Source of the DNA: Chiua virens
Lineage: Eukaryota; Basidiomycota; Agaricomycetes; Boletales; Boletaceae
DNA: 64,000 nucleotides
Direction: 5' to 3'
Assembly (NCBI GenBank): GCA_019787685.1
Contig: JAHNUO010000021.1
Location: forward strand, 310,001-374,000
Below are positions 12,000 to 24,479 of the stretch, in pieces. Each line of letters begins with the position of its first letter. Position 1 is the stretch's first letter. A program made the translations under genes and the position numbers. Below the pieces are notes generated by a model that saw only the letters and a list, made by a program, of their open reading frames with translations, ran no database searches and had not been told where the DNA came from.

Positions 12000-12397
12000 A
12001 CCGTTCTCGTTGTTTGATTGTCTTGATACTAGTCCGTGTACGACCATCAAATTGACCGAATTCGTGGTGTGTTGCTCCACTATTGAATAAGTCCTGAACC
12101 GTGCCAGGGCCTCACAACCTGTCGTTCTGAATTCAATACAATGTCAATACATGCCAAACAAGCTTGACTGACTGACACGGTCGTGCGTCGCTTCCGTTCC
12201 TAAACCACCTTTTCACACTGGCAGTGTCACACCGTCACCGACTCACTGACTCACTGAGGGCCCGTCTACCTATCGCCTTGGCACGATCGATATTTGTATT
12301 TGTTCTTGGTTCGTATTTCCTTTCCCTCAGCCCTACGGCCAGCCTGTCCTTGCTTCACCTTGCATCCAGCTCGCATCGCTTCACAAAGCGTCTCTAG
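12000..12397. other. Intergenic spacer between two same-strand genes
   Basis: No motif-bearing frame is visible. It contains short direct repeats such as CTGACTGAC and GACTCACTGACTCACTGA near 12165-12255 and probably holds the terminator of the upstream gene and the promoter of the next. Confidence 0.45.
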
Positions 12398-15300
12398 TAT
12401 GCCTGACCCGAACGAGAACATTATTGAGAAGTACAGCTTTCTTTTGATATTTGCGTCTATATCCATTGAAGTGAAGGTAGCTCTTCAGCGTTCAATGAAA
12501 ATGGCCTCGAAAACGTTGACGAAGGCATCCGAGATGCGCCATTCCGTCATGCTCTTCTTCCACAGCAGCTCCAGACAAGCGATGCGTGTTCTCAGGATGA
12601 GCTACACGCAGCCCTCTATTCCTCGGAATCCATGGACGACAACTTCGCCGCTCGGTTTTTCAACATGCCCGTCAAAACGACCAAGCTGAGCTCCCTCAGG
12701 AACATAGCACAGCGCAAGGACAAGAGAACCGCATATGCTTTGCTTCGCAGTCGCCGTGTTTTAAAGCTCGACGAAGAATTTATTCTCGACCACAATGGCC
12801 CGGACACAGTCCCTCGTATCGGTCCCCATTTCTGGGACTTCAGTCTTATCGTTGGCCATAGTATTGGATTACACGCCGCACTTCCTGTTACATGCGCAGA
12901 TGCGACATGGCACTGCGAACTCAACTTCAATCGTCCATATACTCTCTGGCCCACCGCTGATGTTCCGTACCTTCCGTTTGATCCAACGGGACGTATGATG
13001 TATATTGGCACTCGCCGTCAAGAGAACATGTGGCTCGCACTTGTTCCCAAGACCTACACCGATCCCGATCATCTCGACAATGTCTCTGGTCGTTATCCTC
13101 GGCTCAACGCATCCACAACAGCACTCGCGAGAAAGCACTCGCTGATGATTATCATGTTTTTCGCATGGGCGTTCCACAAGCTTCGTCTTCAGGATATCCA
13201 TTGTGAGACGAAGTATCCAGAACCACTGACTCAAGAATCTCTGTCGCTGTCGACGGAAATCTTGTAAGTTCATTTCTGGTGTGGATTTACGTTTCGGGAG
13301 GCGCCCTGCTTGCGCATATCTGTGGACACATGCCGATTGGGTGCTGTGTATATACATCCCTCCATTCGTACAATTTGAGTGCCTCCACAGCAGGAGTACT
13401 TGAACTAATTCTCTACTTTTAGACGTCGCTTGGGCGATAATTCCTCGCGCGTCATAACCCTCAGGCTGCTTGACCTCAGACACCTGCAACACGTCATGAT
13501 CAACCACTGGAACGATTGGGTCGCCCAGGCGCCTCAAGCATGGAAAAACGATGGATGGCTTACGTCAGTTATTCCCATCTGTGTCACCATACGCTACGGT
13601 CAGAACCAGCACCTCGCACTTAGTCAACAGACCAATGATGCAGAACGAAACGTCTGGCAAAACGACCACGACTATACCAACATCCGACAGATAACATTTG
13701 CGATTGCAACGCATATAAGGTACACGATTCATGAAGAGCTCATTCAGACGCTCGATCGTTAATGGCCCGTTTTGTTAATATAGCTGGACAGATGTCAAGT
13801 CATGGGAGCCACGCAGCGTAAACGACATCATCACTTTGCGCCCCATTCTTTATAACGCTCCAGATGATGACCCAGAACGTTCCGCTGTGGATCTTCACAC
13901 CTTGGACCTCTTGGATGAAGACAACTATGAAATCAACGTTTACGATGCCAACGGATTTCGTGTTCCAAGGCGTACGCCATCCAACGATTCAGAGACTTGT
14001 GGGGCCTTGCTCAATCTTCGTGAAGCCTACCAACTTTTCACCCCTTCGGATGTGGTCAACGCTGTGGACGACCCTAGTCCCTCGTTTTCGCCATACCCCC
14101 AAGCTTTCCTGAAAGACGTTGGCAACCTTCAGTCATCCTCAATTCCTTTCAAGTTTCAGGAGTTTCTCAGCAGGATCAACAATCAGATTACCCCTCAAAA
14201 TATCCTACCTCGCATTGCGGAAGATGACTTGAGCGATGACGATATTCCACGCGTTGCGCCTGTGCTCCGCGGACATGGCTGTCAGATCTACAACGTACTC
14301 TCACATAGGGTCCGTGATGCTGCGAAGTTTCATCCAGTACAGCTAGGAATGGTCACCGCTGCGCTTTCTGGATCAAAAACGTTGTCCTATGCAGCTGCCA
14401 ATAGATGGAGACAGCGCACTGACTCCTGCGATCATCATCTACCTTATGACCGCTATGTTGCCAAGGTGGCCGACGATAACCAACCAGACGCGTTGCGTTT
14501 CGAGAACGTATACACAGTAGATGTTCAGCGCATGCGACCAGAACATAGGAATGGCAGGTGAGATTTGTTTTCCACAGCTTCATCGTTTTCGTTTCTAATC
14601 TTGTTCTACCACAAGGTCTATATACGATCTCATCCTCTTACCTCTCACAAGAGGATGGCTCCATCCGTCAGTTCTCACAGCGATCAAGCCTTGCATTGTC
14701 GTCATCAAAAGCAATGTATGCAACGTTCCATCAATCGTTCCGTCATCCACACTCACGTTTATCCATAAGATCATCCCACGCATCTATGAATGGACGAGCT
14801 ACCCTATCGCTTGTCTCATCGACCATTTCTGGACTGCGTGGAAAGGTCACATCGAAGATGAATTGCCTGTCCCACCATTCGTTATCGAATCGGTCGCAAT
14901 GCTTGAACGCACGCTCAATTTCGCTCACACCGGAAATGCTCAAGTACTTTGTCGCGGTCTTATGGGCCCTGCTTTCTTATCTTTGGGAATCGTGAACGAC
15001 GGATTCCCTTGTATATCAGACAACTTCATTTGTCATGGCTCCATGGCAATGGGCAAGCTCGTTGTTGTGATCGATGGTTGGCCCGTTGATAAGAAAACTC
15101 GCCGCCCATTGACGGCATCTCGAAGGGTTCAACAGCTGACGTTCGGAAATACTTATTACGAAGTAAGTGTGAGCATGGCCGCTTTTATTTAGCTGACCCG
15201 ATCCATATTAGGCTTACGAAGCGCGCTTTACCATTATGGTCGGTATCCACCAAATCCCGGAGGATTTTTACAGACACGTCTTGAATCCTACCATGCGTCG

Positions 15301-16817
15301 TGCATGTTATGCCGCCGACATCGCCATGCGCACTTACATTGGTGATGTCAAGAATCTTATCCAACGCTCAGTTATGGAAGAGCTGAAGCCAGCGCTGACG
15401 TCCGAAGATCCAGAGACTCGCCAGCTAGCGAATGATCGATTAACCGGTCTCCAATGCTGGGAAGATCAGCAATATCCGCTCTCTTTATCGCGCACTGCCG
15501 TCTCATCGTTGATGCGCGCCCTCATCCCTCATGATCGAGCAACGGTAGAAATTACGCGCTCTGATCTTGGCAGACAATCGCTATCATTCTTTGTCAATCG
15601 AATCCTTTCCCAATGTGCGGATCCATCTCCCCGCCGAAAGCCTCCATGCATTGCTGGCGGTAACTTCCGTGCCGTCATGATGGCTGCGATCGAGGAGATC
15701 AAGAAGATTGCGTCGCGTTCTAGGGTACCCGCTGCCGACGTGGAGAAGTTTATCAAGCAAGCCATTGGTCAGACGTGCATCGAGCACAAGATAGGTCACA
15801 TTCCGTGGACTGCCAACGTTGGTGGAAACAACCAAGTCACGACCATTGTCCACAACGTCTGGCTTGTCATTGATTCCATTCCACCTCCGAACTCCTCATT
15901 GGCTGCTCCTTATCTAGCCCCTCAAGCGTCCTTCCAAGCACGGGCACAACGCAGTTCCGAGACCATGATTCTCAATGATCCTGCCGGTGAATGGTCAGCA
16001 TTGGATGTACGCCTCACCAGCTTCTACAACGTCTTGCACAAGACTGCCCCGCCGCTCGAACTCTCTCTCTCGAACGTCATCACCAATCAGAAAGACAACG
16101 ATCTCACAAGACAAGCATATAGCTATGCCATCAATGCATTCAATGGTGCTCTCCCACTTCACCAACTTGCGTTGATCGCCGGGATTGTCTTTGCAGGCCT
16201 TACACCTTCAGTTTATGTCGATGACAAGAACAAATCTGCGGCGCCTTCGGATCTCAACCGTCTCGCTTTATTCGTGAAAAGCCTTCGCTGGGCGTGCAAA
16301 CCCAACAAAAAGGGAAGCAAGGACAAGGTGCTATTCGTTGTTATGGTCACTGTCTTCGTCATTTCGTACCTCGATCCCAATTCTCCTATTCGCATTGCAC
16401 TCAACATGGACAGTGACACTCGAGGAATCTCTGCATGGCTTGAAAAGCATCGTGGGCATTTCATGTTGTTCTCCTTTACCGCAACCTTAGCACTTTGCAG
16501 GTTCGAAAGGAATTACTTTACTTGCTCTATGTCGCCTCGGACTTGCACGCCCTTTGACAGCCTGCATTCTCAGTTCGGCGCGCTGGAAGCGCGATGTCAT
16601 CGCAATCAACAATGATCAGATCAATGCCTTACATCACGACATCGTAACGTACATTCGCAACAACGCAATGTACGGCTGCTACGATGCCATCGTGTGGTGG
16701 TTGGGCCATCAGACTGCGGAAATTCTTTGTTCGAATGGTTTCTTGACTAAACGGCAGGGCATTCCTACCCCAACTGCCTCTGAAATAGTTGGTAGGAAGC
16801 ATGCATTGGACGATTAG
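12398..16817 (+). CDS. Large hypothetical multi-exon protein, unknown family
   Basis: I do not recognise this protein of roughly 1,200-1,300 residues. The ATG at 12398 is a tentative start; the frame is firm from about 12600. Introns fit at 13264-13422, 13720-13783, 14558-14615, 15163-15211 and 16501-16573, and the frames join across them without stops. The stop is TAG 16815-16817. Visible pieces are FWDFSLIVGHSIGLHAALP (about 12830), GPAFLSLGIVNDGFPCISDN (about 14970) followed by VVVIDGWPVD, an alpha-helical stretch with NPTMRRACYAADIAMR (about 15275), and a late hydrophobic segment VLFVVMVTVFVISYLDP (about 16330) that could be one membrane helix. I see no transposase or enzyme motif. Codon use and open exons argue for a real gene under selection. 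It converges with the minus-strand gene at 17036-18464, with about 220 bp between stops. Confidence 0.7.
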
Positions 16818-17035
16818 CTAGATGTAGATAGTCAGAAGATTTTGGAATGAATTTTGTGGTTCGTGTGTTCACGGAGTCGGGGATTGGCGACTCTGCTCGC
16901 CGCTACGATTGTTTACCCTATCCGAGTCACAGCAGGACATGAAATCATAGCATAGTATTTCGTCTAAGTACACAGTAGATTTTTTTCTACAACTACTCAT
17001 TTCTGAAACAAAGAACCTGACAGTACAAATCAAAA

Positions 17036-18464
17036 CTAGAGAGAACCGGGAAGAATATCCAGCAAGTTGTGACAAGCCAGTTCCTGCATGGGTCTCGGAA
17101 CATTTTCTTGTGGGAGCGAACAAGCGAGAATGTCACGAAAGCTCGCGTTATTGGTGTCATAGATATTCTTGAGATCGGACATCTTTCGCTCGGACAAGAT
17201 AGTTAACGGACGGTTACGGACGTAGCACGTCTGCAACACCAGAATTACCTGGGATTATAAGACTCGAGTCGGAAAACGTCACACAAAGATTGACTCACGA
17301 ACGAACACACGAGATTGGTCGTGTGGGTAGAAGACGTCTCAGGGAGACGATATTGAAAAGTCCCATCGCCAGCACGAATGCGGTCGTATATGCCAAAAGA
17401 AGTGTTCGGTGAAGCAGGATCGGTAATTCCGTCGATCAATGGTCCAATGTTGCGAAGCGCGAGGGTCATTGTGCGCCGTGCCTCAGCCCCGGTGAAAAAC
17501 GTGCCCTAAGAAAACGAATGTCGAGCGTTTGTCGCGGACAAGCAAACGAACATACCATGGAGCTCTGGGATTCGAGTGTGTCATGAAAAAAGCTATAAGT
17601 CATGATGCCTTGGTGGGTGACCAGATTGGTAAGCTGGCGTGCTCGAACAACCGAATTGCCAGGAACATCCTGGGGGCAGATTATGGCCGCAATGTTGCGG
17701 GCCGCTTCCAACCACGCGGCATATATGACACGGGGGGTATCAGCTGCGATCTAAGTTGGCATTACATCGAGTTCAAGGGGAGAAACTCGTTTACCTAGCA
17801 TTTCAACCAAGGCGCCAAGGAATTCCGGAACGTTGATACGGGTCCGTATATCGACATCACGTATCGTAACCACACCTGCGCGTGTATGTAGCATACTATT
17901 CGACGAACGAATGAAACACTTACGATCCTCGAGAACGTTTCCTTCAAGGAGCATCTCTTCGTATGCTAACTGAATGAAGGCGACAGTATCTTCCGATCGC
18001 CGTTGACGGAAAGCTCGGAAGGAGTCCGTACCGATACGAGAAACATAGCGCAGGAGAAGCCTCTTGCAGAGTTGGGCCCAACCGTTCACTTCAAATCCGT
18101 GGAGCAAGAGGATCAAAGGGGCTATATTTATCGTAGTTACTTCGGAAACCAGTAGACTTGGGTGATTCGACTTACTTGGATAATTGTCTACAAACGCCAT
18201 TGCGCTGTTATTCACGTCTTCTTGCGATACAATGTCGACTCCGGGGTGGGGCATCACATCATTGAACTCGTCGACGTCATGCTCGTCCTCCTGAAGCGTA
18301 GTACCATAAGACGCGGGGAGTTCCTCGATAATTTCGCTGAGCATTGCCGCCATGGTGTTCGCGTTCCCTTGGCTTAGGAGGAAAAACGAGTGATCGAGTG
18401 CATCTGGGTCAACAATGTTCATGTGGGTAGGATAAGCTTCGACGGCGGGAGGATGGATAGACAT
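17036..18464 (-). CDS. Hypothetical six-exon protein, unknown family
   Basis: On the minus strand the gene starts at the ATG 18464 and stops at TAG 17036-17038. Five clean GT-AG introns of 48-54 bp fit at 18122-18175, 17876-17923, 17744-17794, 17506-17555 and 17249-17298, and the coding frame is open throughout, giving about 390-400 residues. The N-terminus is acidic (LQEDEHDVDEFND). The middle has LLLHGFEVNGWAQLCKRLLL and a segment with RRSEDTVAFIQLAYEEMLLE, and the C-terminal exon contains ILSERKMSDLKNIYDTNNAS. No domain is recognised. It is convergent with the large gene at 12398-16817, and the two, with 8900-11999, form an intact island between decayed transposons. I am confident it is a gene, not of its function. 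Confidence 0.72.
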
Positions 18465-19108
18465 CGTAGGGCGGACTCGAACTCGGAATTGGTCGAGTGG
18501 TTTGCGACATCGTGGGGGTGTTTTTATACGTAGAAAAGTGACCGTATGATCATCTCCAGTGGCCCAGTAACTGGCATGAACACGAGAGACGCTGACTCAT
18601 CCCAACTAGAAAGGCCTTTCAGTGAATCAACAGCGTGGAGTGTCTCGATGGGGTTGTTGACGACCTCAAGTTCGTCTGTATTGGGAAGAAATCCGACTGA
18701 GAAGCATGTCGTGGACAATGCGACAATGTTAGACTCACCAAGTTAACTGCCAATCGGTCCCTGGAGTCATCCGGGAGTACGAGATCGAAGACGATTTGAT
18801 CAACGCTTTAGTAAGGAGTCCAATGCGATGGGCTTAGCCTAGGGGCTCATCTTAGATGTAGTACATCTCTATACAATACGGTAACGTAGTACCTATAGCA
18901 TCGATTCAGAGAAGTCAATTCTATATAACTAGTAAGCGAACAGCAAATGGAAACGGTGTACTTAAATGCCGCACCTTGTCCCAATATTAGCGTCAGTGTC
19001 TCACTGTCTGTTTCACACTGACATGCTTCTCTGACGGAGGGGTGGAGACTGCTGTTTGTAACGATGATCATGATGACGGCAGTTGCCCAGTGCTACAAAG
19101 TGACCACC
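18465..19108. other. Spacer upstream of the minus-strand hypothetical gene
   Basis: It should contain the promoter of the gene starting at 18464. Short frames on both strands have no recognised motif. Confidence 0.4.
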
Positions 19109-19463
19109 AAACAATGTCACGTGAGAGCTAAACTCGCCTCACGTGTTTGGGACGGAACTTCTGGGAATTTGACCGCTCCATTTGCCGTCGTCGCCTCTCG
19201 CCCAAGTCACCTCCTGGCCACCTGTCGCGATGCAATGCGTTCGGGACGCTCTGGGACATTGTGGACGTCGCTATTATCGATCTGGTCGCCCCATTTGCCT
19301 TCAGCCCAACTCAACTCAACTTGGACCTCACAAGTGGCCTCCTCAGGGGCCCTATTTATCTCAATGTAGTGCGCTCGTTTCAATCACGAGGTCCAATGCA
19401 ACAATCATCGGTGCGTGGAAACATTGGAGTGCGAAAACAATGTCACGTGAGAGCTAAACTCGC
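19109..19463. repeat. Pair of identical 29-bp direct repeats with TCACGTGA
   Basis: The same 29 bases occur at 19109-19137 and 19435-19463, 326 bp apart. Each holds the 8-bp palindrome TCACGTGA, an E-box-type bHLH site. The second copy ends exactly where MED14-like sequence begins, so the pair may mark the edges of an inserted or recombined segment, or a duplicated regulatory site. Confidence 0.75.
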
Positions 19464-22021
19464 TTGTCTGCATGCACGGTGCGGACAAAGATGATGGATG
19501 GTTCTTTGTCGGCGTGAAGTTCCTCATATCCATCGGAAGTGATATGAGTGGGGCAGATGGTAGGTTTGGTTGGATATGGATCGACTCGGGTTGAAACTGA
19601 CATTCAGTGATATTTAGAGTTTCCTCAGGAACCAACTGGGATGCTTAAGCTACATATCACAAACGAGGCAGATTCGCGCATGGCATATTACTTGCCTCTA
19701 CCTGAACCGGTGGACCTGCCTCCTGGCACTGAGGTTCCAGAAAGACCGAAATTACCTGAAGGAACAATTGATGCACCTCTTGTTCAATTGTACAATTTCC
19801 TGCGTGTGTAAATTGCGTGAGATCGCAACGTGTAACTCTCATACCAGCTCCAGATTCTATGGTACCAGGTTGGTCCTTCTATATGCATTCATTTTGATAT
19901 ACATATATCTTGCCCTTAGGCCCTGCGGACTGTGCTTGCTTGGTTGGGGCCAGTATTTTAAAGCAGAGCTGTTGGATGGTAACAAGACACTTTCAGTGTC
20001 ATATTGGTTGTGTGTACCCTGCTACTTTGGTTCTCCTGTGAACTCAAAACTACTCTAAAGATGCCCTGCCACCGCTGTTGTCCCAGCGTGTGCACAGGCA
20101 CTCACTTGCCTCAAATTACCCCTGCATGGTGGAACACTCACTATATTGATCGTCGAGAATCGTGCGAGTCCCAAAGCTGGTGGTGGACCTGCCAGGTCAC
20201 CAGGAGCCTGTATGTTGTCCGAGCTTCAACTCAAGGCAAAACTTGGATCAGCATGACCGTTGGATGAAGTCGAAGGACTGAAATTCGAGGTCAAGTGGGA
20301 ACCCATGAAGGGTATGTTTGGGTGTCATCATCGATCAAGGTGACACTATGGCCACTATTGGCGAACTTTCAGTGGTGAGTTTGAGTGCCCACAACTTGAC
20401 AAAACTAATTTGTATTCTCAAGGAATTGAACAACCTCAATTTTGAGGTGATGCCTCGCAGGATTATCAACGCACATGCCAGAGCTATCCTCAAAGTATTT
20501 CGGTTCCAACTCCAACATGGTCTGACTCACAATGTGTTTTCTTCCGAAGGGAAAGTCATCTTAGACTCTCATGGTTTGTACCTTTGTTTCGCATGTGTGA
20601 AGGGATATCTGACTTGCGTAGGGGGGTATCACGTACTTCGTGTCCATCTTTGTGCAGACAAGGTCGTTCTTGTTTCAGTCGATGTCAGAACTGGTTGCAC
20701 GCATCTTCGGGACACAGGTGACCTCCCCGCCATGTCCCGCAGACCACGGTTTGCGATCGTCTCAGATCGTTTGAACGACAATCCAACTATGCTGCTAGAG
20801 GTCTTAGTAAGGCTGCGATTTGACATAAGTCGCAACAATGGTCAAGCCCACACGAAAGTCTGATACGAGACGTCGCAATTTCTATAGACAATCATGGACC
20901 TCATTGAGCAGAAGGCGAATTATCTCAGATTACAAGCTTTCTGGCATTGTAATTTCTCAAAGGAGGGTATGCAGTATATCCTTTTGTCCTTTCCCTTAGC
21001 TTTTAACATGTGTTATGTTTCACTCAGATAAAAAAGTTGGGACCCTGGCAAGAAGAACGATGAATATCAAACTTGCTAACTTTCCGTCTCACTATCTGGT
21101 TCTCGTGATCATTGAAGAAGATATTCGCCATGCCCTTATCTCGGTCAAGGTATTATCAGATAGTATGTATGGCAATATGATTATGGAGGATATCAGACAG
21201 TTAGACGCTCAACGTATCCGTGGTGAGAAGTGACCACCTGAAGTTGTCATCGACCCACGTGTGGAAGATCCTAGAGTGGGATAAAAGTGGAAGCGCGATG
21301 TTGGTTCATCGGCACAGAACACCCTATGAAGGGATGACAAGTAAGCTCTACAAAAAGATCCTTTGTGATTTCTGTGTCTAATCTTTCTTTAGCTTCAATT
21401 TGGAGACACAAACACTTCGAGAACTCTATGCTTATTGTTGATAAGTAACATCTCTCCTAGTAGTAAACTGTTTTGACACCATGCGACCTATCCCCAGCGC
21501 TCGTGTCACCTATACAAAGGTGGAAGCACAGTTCAAGCTGTGTGGTATACCTTACATGCACATCAGTCCAACGAGTGCCCTCTCTCAATCATCCACCTTC
21601 TCGCACATACAATCTTCCCTAGCAAGTTCTATTCCTGCCCTCTGTGTTCAATCATCCGACATCCTTTCTGGCGCTCCGGCAGCTGAGGCAGTGATGGCGA
21701 ACATCTGCGTCATGCCACTTAATTGATGGTCAGACAAGAAGGCTGAAGTCATGACTTGTGTCAAGCTCAAATACATGCAACAGCCCGTCGGCAAACGAGC
21801 TGCCACTGGGAAGAGTGGCAATGACATTATTTGTCCATCGAAGAGGATTATCTATGATGCTACAGAAGCGGTTGTGTCTTTCTTGTCTGAGCAGGTGGAT
21901 ACATGCGTGCCAGTGGATGAATTCTTCGAAGAATGGGTGAGGGTGAGGTGGAACATTCTAGAGCATAGTTGGTTTGCTAACTAACAGACGTGGTTGCTCA
22001 AATGGCGAAAGAAAAGAAATG
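19464..22021 (+). pseudogene. MED14: MED14 (Mediator subunit) copy, first preserved part
   Basis: Split exons read as the middle and C-terminal half of fungal MED14/Rgr1, the Mediator scaffold subunit that links transcription factors to RNA polymerase II. Recognisable stretches are KDDGWFFVGVKFL (about 19470-19510), FPQEPTGMLK and NEADSRMAYYLPLPEP (19618-19720), DAPLVQLYNFL (about 19775), SYQLQILWYQ (about 19840), LLDGNKTLSVSYW (about 19970), LKFEVKWEPMKG (about 20290), VDVRTGCTHLRDTGDLP (about 20680), DLIEQKANYLRLQ (about 20900), LANFPSHYLVLVI (about 21075) and EEWx..VAQMAKEKKW (up to 22021). Introns are in the usual size range. The N-terminal third is absent upstream. A TGA at 21724-21726 lies where the family has a second Trp (PLNW-W), and 21283-21285 is TAA. 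It is therefore a fragmentary, probably non-functional copy; the working gene should be elsewhere. Confidence 0.8.
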
Positions 22022-22026
22022 GTGAG

Positions 22027-22667
22027 TGTAACAACCTAGAACAAACGTAGACTATGAGTTACTTGCGAGTGGTTGTAGTGGTCAGTGTAAAGGTTGAATG
22101 CAAGTGAGTCTGACGAGTGAGGCGAGAACTACAGAGGTGATCCGTCTATGAGAGACAATGGGGGAAAACCAAAGGTGAACTTTGTTAGAGTTCCCTTGGT
22201 GCTGCATTCAAGTCTTATATACTAAAAGTACAAGTGGAGCTACAATTGGAGTATGAATACATAGATAAGTATGAGTGTCCTGATTGGTAGATAAGGTGAG
22301 ATAACATGAGGTATCTGCATGTATGTGAGTCATAGATAAAGACATGAGGAAACAATGCTGTAACAATGCGGTATAAGCATGTTATGAGATAAGCACTGCT
22401 TTAATAATAGATATGAGTCATAGGGAATCATAGATAAGAGATAACGTGTGAATACACGTGTGTTGTGCATGGGTTATGACATCGTGTGATAACACGTGTC
22501 TAATAATGAATCATAGTGAGTTATAATGGTTTGGCCAATAGGATATGATCCTGAGTATAGCCTTGGCATGAGGCAATATATGCCATAATAGATATTGTGT
22601 ATCTTGTATGGTGGATGAGAGCGTTGAGTAGGAAGGCGAAAGAATAATGTGAAACGTGATTGTAACA
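22027..22667 (+). mobile_element. Solo LTR, family A, inside a MED14 intron
   Basis: It begins TGTAACAACCTAG and ends GATTGTAACA, has TG...CA ends and is 641 bp. It is flanked by a perfect 5-bp duplication GTGAG (22022-22026 and 22668-22672). A second member lies at 39012-39662. The target is the 5' splice donor of the MED14 intron that follows KEKKW; the duplication leaves a GTGAG donor on both sides. No internal retrotransposon sequence remains, so it arose by LTR-LTR recombination. Confidence 0.92.
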
Positions 22668-22672
22668 GTGAG

Positions 22673-23552
22673 ATGTCCAACTCCTTTTGTTTGACCTCCA
22701 GACCATTGAATTCACTTACTCCTCGGTATTTCGCCTTCGTCCGTCTTCCTTCTGTATACTCTTGACATTTCACCACAAAGGACTACACAGCATTGATTGG
22801 CTGTATGGACCAATTATCCCCCACAGGTGGTTCCTTCGAGCTTTGTTTTTCACGTTGCACACCATTGCCTGCACCTTTGAATCTGAAGGCCCTCGCACTG
22901 CCCCACACAATCACATCCCTACAACTTCATCTACAATCTAATCCACATGAAGAAGCTGAACCATATCTACATCAGATTCTTTGACATGGCTCTTTGGCAC
23001 CGTTGCTTCATCGGCTTGTAGTGCTCCTTTGAGACACATTGCCTATTGCTGTTGAGCTGGATCACATTGTGATGGGTGTGAGAGCAGAGCGCGTGCTTAT
23101 GTGGTCTGAGAGAGAAAAGCACAACAACTCTGCCGAAGAACTATGGTTTGATATGATTGTGCAAGGAATTGGGTGGTGGCGAGTGTTGTACGGTGACCTA
23201 AAGTTTGTTCTCTTTTGTCCTTTTTTTTCATCTCACCACCTCCATGCAGACATGCCCTCGATTTGAGATTAATGACTGGGAGGTGCATCACAAATTTAGA
23301 TGCATCATATCCTCTCTTTCAAGGTGTAGTAGCACCTTCTGTGGAATTGGAAGATAGCTTCAGTTCACATCCAGGCGCAAACCTGGAGAGAATGGGCTTG
23401 GTGCCCATTCCAGAATTCTGTATGCTTGTTCTTGATGCTGTCTGCACGACATGTCCACATATGTCCGAGAGTGGAGAAGGAGGGTGATGGATTGCCCCAA
23501 TTGATGTGGGTGCTGTATGCGAAAGCAGTACGATTGGACCTGTGATTTGCGC
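22673..23552 (+). pseudogene. MED14: MED14 copy, second preserved part
   Basis: The gene continues after the solo LTR. The rest of the broken intron ends at CTCCAG (about 22702), then come DLQTIEFTYSS-like sequence, CMDQLSPTGGSFELCFSR (about 22800), NPHEEAEPYLHQIL (about 22945), LPIAVELDHI (about 23040), GWWRVLYGDL (about 23175), a further intron ending at CATGCAG (about 23250), ALDLRLMTGR (about 23257), LDASYPLFQ and LVPIPEF (about 23400). All of this follows the order of the MED14 C-terminus. The frame reaches PIDVGAVCESSTIGPVIC at about 23545 and is then cut by the nested LTR starting at 23553. Frame changes within 22790-23040 show further decay. Confidence 0.78.
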
Positions 23553-24479
23553 TGTAGGAGTTAGATACTCCCTACGGTTGTGGGATACATTTTCCTTGCT
23601 CTTCATCATGTCATATCACCTCCCATCTCATCCGCCATTGACTTCGTGTCAGCCCAGTTTCATTCCTAGCATCTACAGATCATCCGAATCCAATCCGAGT
23701 CCAATCCGAGTCAATGCAATGCAATCCGGTTCTATCGTATGTATTCCGCTTCATCCGATTTGACTTGTTCTACTCGATTTGGCCTTATTAAGGTCATTAC
23801 TATCCTAACACCTTTTCTTTCTTTGTCATCTACAAGGTTTGACACTCCTTCTTAGCATACTCACCCTACGTCGATCCTGTACACTTACTTAGGGTCGGAT
23901 TACCTTTAACAGTCCTGGGTTATGCCCAGGACTATAAAACCATGTTTCTAACACAAAAATATCGTCTTTCTGCGTTCAGGAGATCTCCTGTTTACTCTCC
24001 CGTGTGTGAGTGAGCTGGATAGTTTCTCACCTCAGGCAGCACTTTTTTCAAACTCTGATGGTCTTTCAGACCAATTTTCGTTGTAGGTGACAATAGGTCT
24101 CTTAGACCAGCCTTGTTGGAGGCCTCTGGGCCCAAATTTAGCTTGGGCCCAGCTTGGGCCTCAAACGAGGCTCACAGGTGCCTCTTCTGAGGCCGTATTT
24201 GTCCCCGTTCATGCCTCCTCACGCCTCTTCATCCTCACCTCCTGATGTGCCCAGATGACACAACGTCATGGTGCTCGCCGGCCCTCACCTCGTCCAATGC
24301 GCACGGCCAATGTGCCTGCCACCGTCCTGCCCTTGCCATCCCTGCCCTCGCCTGACGTGCCCGGATGTCACGATGTCACGCTGCTCGCCGGTCCTCCCTC
24401 GTCTGATTGGCACACGGTCCCGATGTGCCTGCCATCGTCTTGCCTTCACCTTGCCCTTCCCTCCCTCACCCCTCTCGCC

